The translations under genes were made by a program, and so were the position numbers. From Halorubrum salipaludis (GTDB lineage: Archaea > Halobacteriota > Halobacteria > Halobacteriales > Haloferacaceae), in assembly GCF_002286985.1 (NCBI RefSeq), contig NZ_NSKC01000002.1, positions 310,001 through 374,000 on the forward strand: 64,000 nt of DNA. The letters run 5' to 3'. Positions 60,773-64,000 of the stretch are shown here, piece by piece. Below the pieces are notes generated by a model, which had not been told where the DNA came from, ran no database searches, and was given only the letters and a program-made list of their open reading frames with translations. Position 1 is the first letter of the stretch. Each line of letters starts with the position of its first letter.

Positions 60773-61080
60773 GCGAAACAGACCACCACGACCACGACGA
60801 GACCGCCGAACCGATCACCGACGAGGTCCACGACAACTCCTGGTCGGCGAACCTCGAGAAGCCGAAGTACGCGGACGACGCCGAGCTGGCGGTCCGCGAC
60901 GCGCTGGTCGCCGTCGACCACACGACGGCGGGCAACCACGTCAACCTCGTCACGCACGGCGACTTGGGGCACCCGGAGGAGTTCCTCTACGAGGCGATCG
61001 AACGGGAGTACGGATTCGAGCCCGAGTACGTCGAGCAGTGCGGCTGCGGCGGCCACGTCACGCGCGTACAGGTGGCCTGA
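60769..61080 (+). CDS. CGCGG-family candidate radical-SAM-modified RiPP precursor
   Basis: A 103-residue small protein with a His/Asp-rich start (TDHHDHDETAEP), a conserved middle (VHDNSWSANLEKPKYADD, then DHTTAGNHVNLVTHGDLGHP) and the C-terminal motif YVEQCGCGGHVTRVQV (Cys91, Cys93). The CGCGG motif and flanks match the haloarchaeal CGCGG family, annotated in databases as putative substrates of radical SAM enzymes. That function is a prediction for the family as far as I know. No radical SAM gene (CxxxCxxC) is visible within the window. The gene is translationally coupled to a Bat-type regulator and lies within the denitrification island. Confidence 0.8.
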   Translation: MSETDHHDHDETAEPITDEVHDNSWSANLEKPKYADDAELAVRDALVAVDHTTAGNHVNLVTHGDLGHPEEFLYEAIEREYGFEPEYVEQCGCGGHVTRVQVA

Positions 61081-61198
61081 CTCGCGGCCGACGGACCGAC
61101 TCACGGCCCGCCGCCTGACGGACCGCCGCGGAGAGACGCCTCGGGACCGCCGCCGCTCGCCGCCACGCTTATTCCGACCGCGACAGTGACACCGAGCA

Positions 61199-62161
61199 GT
61201 GACGTCTCCCCCGTCTCCGACCCTTCCGCTTGCCGACGGGGAGATTTCGATCGGCTCGTTCGCGGACCCGGTCGTCGTCGATCCCGATCCGGCGCTCTTG
61301 GCGGCGCTCCTCCGGGCCTACCGGGACGCCGCGCCGGCGGCGATCGACCCCGACCTCGACGCGCTGCGGAGCGGAGCGGAGGCCGGGGGGGACCCCCTCG
61401 CGCCGGTCACCGATCTCCCGGCGCTCACGGTGTTCGCGAGCGGTCGGGCGGTCGACGCGATCGCCGACCGGTTCCGGCCGGCCACCAGGCTGGCGGCGCT
61501 CGTCGAAGCGGGCGTCTGGGACCTGCGGACCCTCGGGGAGCCCCAGCCGAACGCGGTCCTCGCGGGGCGGTCCGACGGCTGCGTGCTCGTCGCGGCAGCG
61601 GGCGACGGAGGCGATGGCGGCGCAGACGCGACGCCGGCCGGCCCCGGACCGTGGTGCCGGATCGGCGACGATCCGACGCTCCGCGGCCGCTACGACGCAC
61701 CCCTCGCGGACGCGGAGGGGGTGAGGATTCGGACGCCGAGCCGTCACCGGCTGTACGGCGCCCTTCGAGACCGGTGCGGGGACGGGGTCGCGGACGAGGC
61801 CGTCCGACTGCTCGACGCCGAGCGCGAGGTGGACGCGGCCCGGGGCGATTCGGCTGCCAGCGGCGGGGACGAGTCTGATCCCCTCGACCGCGGCGGGGCG
61901 CGGGTCCGGACGTACGCCGCCGGCGCGCGGCGCGGCGCGCTCGACCGCGACCTGCGGCGCGCCTGCGAGGACGCGGGGCTCGGGAGCTCGGCGACGTTCA
62001 CGCGGATAAAACGCGATCTCGTCGAGGCCGGTCTCCTCGGGACGGAGCCGGTCTCGCAGCCCGTGGGGCGCCCACGGAAGCGGCTCGTCGCGCGCGGCGC
62101 GCTGGCGAACGCGTCGTCGCCGGCGGCGGCGCTCGAAGCGCTTCGCGAAAACGGGTTATAA
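61199..62161 (+). CDS. TbsP-like (DUF5821) transcriptional regulator
   Basis: A 320-residue protein with an N-terminal alpha/beta sensor-like domain (VVVDPDPALLAALLRAYRDA, ALTVFASGRAVDAIADRF, GVWDLRTLGEPQPNAVLAG). The C-terminal winged helix contains GLGSSATFTRIKRDLVEAGLLGTEPVSQPVGRPRKRLV. The order and the GRPRxRL ending match haloarchaeal DUF5821/TbsP regulators, which in Haloferax act in central carbon control, from memory. It starts at GTG 61199 with a GCTTATT box about 30 bp upstream. It may control the neighbouring aldehyde dehydrogenase or distant genes. Confidence 0.75.
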   Translation: MTSPPSPTLPLADGEISIGSFADPVVVDPDPALLAALLRAYRDAAPAAIDPDLDALRSGAEAGGDPLAPVTDLPALTVFASGRAVDAIADRFRPATRLAALVEAGVWDLRTLGEPQPNAVLAGRSDGCVLVAAAGDGGDGGADATPAGPGPWCRIGDDPTLRGRYDAPLADAEGVRIRTPSRHRLYGALRDRCGDGVADEAVRLLDAEREVDAARGDSAASGGDESDPLDRGGARVRTYAAGARRGALDRDLRRACEDAGLGSSATFTRIKRDLVEAGLLGTEPVSQPVGRPRKRLVARGALANASSPAAALEALRENGL

Positions 62162-62184
62162 GGGACCGCCGGGAGCGGCGTCGC

Positions 62185-63705
62185 TCAGTCGTCCTTCGTC
62201 TTGATGTCCGCGGAGAGCCCCTGCGCCATCTCGATCTCCTTCGAGTTGTTCAGGGTCCACGCGGTGCGGTCGGTGACCGCTTCGATCGCCTCACGGGCCG
62301 AGGGGTAGCCGTTCCCGGACTTCTTGACGCCGCCGAAGGGGAGCTGGACCTCGGCACCGATACAGGGGAGGTTGCCGTACGCCAGCCCGAGCTCGGCGTG
62401 GTCGCGGTAGTAGTTGATCTGTCGGTAGTCCTCGGAGACGATCGCGCCGGCGAGCCCGTACTCGGTGTCGTTCTGGATCTCGACCGCGCGCTCGATGTCG
62501 CCGTCGTACTCCAAGAGCGCGACGTGCGGCCCGAACACCTCCTCGTGGGTACACCGGAGGTCGGCGTCGGGGTCGGCCTCGTAGACGAACGGGCCGATCC
62601 AGTGGCCGTCCTCGTGGCCGTCGGGGATCTCGTCGGCGTCGAGCTCGGTCCGGTCGACGAGGACGTTCACGTCCTCCTCGCGGGCGAGCTGGTTGTACTC
62701 GGAGACCTTCTCGAAGTGTTCGCCCTCGATGAGCGGGCCCATGAACGTGTCCTCCTGAAGGGGGTCGCCGACCGCGACGTCCGCCGCGACCTCGACGAAC
62801 CGCTCTTTGAACTCGTCGTACACGTCGGTGTGGACGATCAGGCGCTCGGAGGAGACGCAGCGCTGGCCGGTCGTCTTAAACGAGGACATCACGGCCGAGT
62901 GGACCGCGACGTCGAGGTCCGCCTCCTCGGTGACGACGATCGCGTTCTTGCCGCCCATCTCGCAGGCGACGCGCTTGCCGGGGACGCCGCCGAGCTTGTC
63001 CTGGATGTGGTGGCCCACCTCGGCGGAGCCGGTGAAGAGGACGGTCTCGACGTCGTCGTGCTCGACGATCGCGTTGCCGGCGTCGCCGAACCCCTGGACC
63101 ATGTTGAACACGCCGTCGGGGATCCCGGCGTCGTCGAACATCTCCGCGATGATCTGCGCGCACCACGGGGTCTGCTCGGCGGGCTTGAACACGACGGTGT
63201 TGCCCTCGACCAGCGCGATGGCCATGTGCCAGTACGGGATCGCGACGGGGAAGTTCCACGGCGTGATACAGCCGGTGACGCCGCGCGGCTTCCGGCGCAT
63301 GTACGCGTCCTTCGCGGGGATCTCCGAGGGGACGATGTCGCCCTTCGGGTGGCGGGCGTCGCCCGCGGCCCACTCGACCATGTGGGCGGCCTCGACCACG
63401 TCGGCTTTCCCCTCCGAGATCTCCTTGCCGCACTCCTTCGTGACGACTTCGCCGAGCTCGTCGGTCCGCTCGCGCAGCTCGTGGTACACGTCCCAGAGGT
63501 ACTCCGCGCGCTGGATCCGGGAGAGCTCGCGCCATTCCTCGAACGCCTCGTCGGCGGCGTCGACCGCCGCCTCGACGTCGTCCGGCGTCCCGCGCTCGAA
63601 CGTTCCGAGCGTCTCGCCGGTCGCAGGGTTCTCGCTCTCGAAGGTCTCCGAGCCCGTGCCCGAGACCCACTCGCCGTCGATGTAGTGCTGATACGGGTCC
63701 GACAT
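62185..63705 (-). CDS. NAD(P)-dependent aldehyde dehydrogenase
   Basis: A 506-residue ALDH-superfamily enzyme oxidising an aldehyde to a carboxylic acid. It has PWNFPVAIPYWHMA, the cofactor motif FTGSAEVGHHI, the general base Glu in CEMGGKNA, and the catalytic Cys in TTGQRCVSSER. The C-terminal EVFGPHVALLEY and LPFGGVKKSGNG are also present. ATG 63705 has a GATATTT box about 30 bp upstream on the minus strand, so the start is well supported. Substrate unresolved: 2-oxoglutarate semialdehyde, aminoadipate semialdehyde or glutarate semialdehyde are all possible for this subgroup. Convergent with the TbsP-like gene. Confidence 0.92.
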   Translation of the reverse strand: MSDPYQHYIDGEWVSGTGSETFESENPATGETLGTFERGTPDDVEAAVDAADEAFEEWRELSRIQRAEYLWDVYHELRERTDELGEVVTKECGKEISEGKADVVEAAHMVEWAAGDARHPKGDIVPSEIPAKDAYMRRKPRGVTGCITPWNFPVAIPYWHMAIALVEGNTVVFKPAEQTPWCAQIIAEMFDDAGIPDGVFNMVQGFGDAGNAIVEHDDVETVLFTGSAEVGHHIQDKLGGVPGKRVACEMGGKNAIVVTEEADLDVAVHSAVMSSFKTTGQRCVSSERLIVHTDVYDEFKERFVEVAADVAVGDPLQEDTFMGPLIEGEHFEKVSEYNQLAREEDVNVLVDRTELDADEIPDGHEDGHWIGPFVYEADPDADLRCTHEEVFGPHVALLEYDGDIERAVEIQNDTEYGLAGAIVSEDYRQINYYRDHAELGLAYGNLPCIGAEVQLPFGGVKKSGNGYPSAREAIEAVTDRTAWTLNNSKEIEMAQGLSADIKTKDD

Positions 63706-63794
63706 GGGCGGAGCTTTCCGCCGCCACGCCCAAATATCCCACCCGACCATGGTCGGCAGAGTCTTTGTGATGCGGTGCCAATGACGGGGTAACG

Positions 63795-64000
63795 ATGGCT
63801 ATCACCGACCCGAGCGGGGGCGAGGAGTGGTCCGGGACCCGACTCACGCTCGACCTGTGGCATCCGAACTGCTGGGCGATCGAGGCGACGGGCCGGACCG
63901 ACGGCGGCGTCCTCGCCCACGCGATCTACAACTCGCCGCGGACCGACGCGGACGCGCCCAACTCGGTGAACGGGCTGTTCACCGCCTTCGCGGACACGAA
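63795..64000 (+). CDS. Bat-type HTH regulator (partial, N-terminus only)
   Basis: The frame opens at ATG 63795 and runs off the right edge after 68 residues. The visible part includes LTLDLWHPNCWAIEATGRTD and GGVLAHAIYNSP, then VNGLFTAFADT, the sensor-domain start of a haloarchaeal bacterio-opsin-activator-like HTH protein. The HTH itself would lie beyond the window. Divergent from the aldehyde dehydrogenase gene. Confidence 0.7.
   Translation, partial: MAITDPSGGEEWSGTRLTLDLWHPNCWAIEATGRTDGGVLAHAIYNSPRTDADAPNSVNGLFTAFADT

Overview
The window is a high-GC chromosomal segment of a haloarchaeon, most like Halorubrum or a close relative. The evidence is the very acidic proteome, GC-rich third positions, TATA boxes 25-30 bp upstream of leaderless start codons, and haloarchaeal families such as a HalX response regulator, halocyanins, Bat-type HTH regulators, a TbsP-like regulator and archaeal phosphopantothenate synthetase. 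Most genes are housekeeping or transport genes. Three stretches look accessory: an insertion sequence, a structured non-coding repeat, and a lower-GC orphan gene. I saw no tRNA, rRNA or CRISPR array.

Layout. 1-589: end of a membrane protein gene. 1045-2045: a complete 1001-bp IS1595-type element with terminal repeats and flanking direct repeats. 2253-13005: guaB, a HalX regulator, a short Hel308-like helicase, squalene synthase, acyl-CoA dehydrogenase, a pair of bacterial-type PH-domain membrane proteins, and glutamate dehydrogenase. 13006-13626: a gene-free block with repeated TATA motifs and nested hairpins. 13627-24944: a DUF2071 protein, a CDF transporter, an HD hydrolase, a TetR/COG1361/RND export locus with its operator, and a metal ABC transporter preceded by a DtxR-type box. 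25023-34668: YhbY, MscS, then a potassium cluster of two trkA, three trkH and two usp genes. 34729-43080: methylmalonyl-CoA mutase, phosphopantothenate synthetase, an Lrp regulator, a DUF63 protein, menA and menC. 43114-48505: a halocyanin, small proteins, a 701-aa orphan with a possible degenerate CHAT-like region, an APH-like kinase and an aldo/keto reductase.

48657-61080 is a nitrous-oxide/denitrification island. It holds a Cys-rich Bat-type regulator (NarO-like), a BlaI/CopY-like regulator overlapping nosZ, then a membrane protein, nosD, nosF and nosY. After these come a heme-copper-oxidase-like membrane protein, two DUF2249 proteins, a Cys-containing unknown, a halocyanin, a second Bat-type regulator and a CGCGG-type candidate RiPP precursor. 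Palindromes of the form CGAAC-N(1-2)-GTTC occur in four promoter regions of this island, five sites in all, which ties the genes into one probable regulon. The window ends with a TbsP-like regulator, an aldehyde dehydrogenase and the start of another Bat-type HTH gene.

The most interesting items are the shared palindrome regulon, the CGCGG peptide without a radical SAM partner in view, the structured repeat at 13006-13626, and the unrecognised 701-aa protein with an inverted repeat in its promoter.
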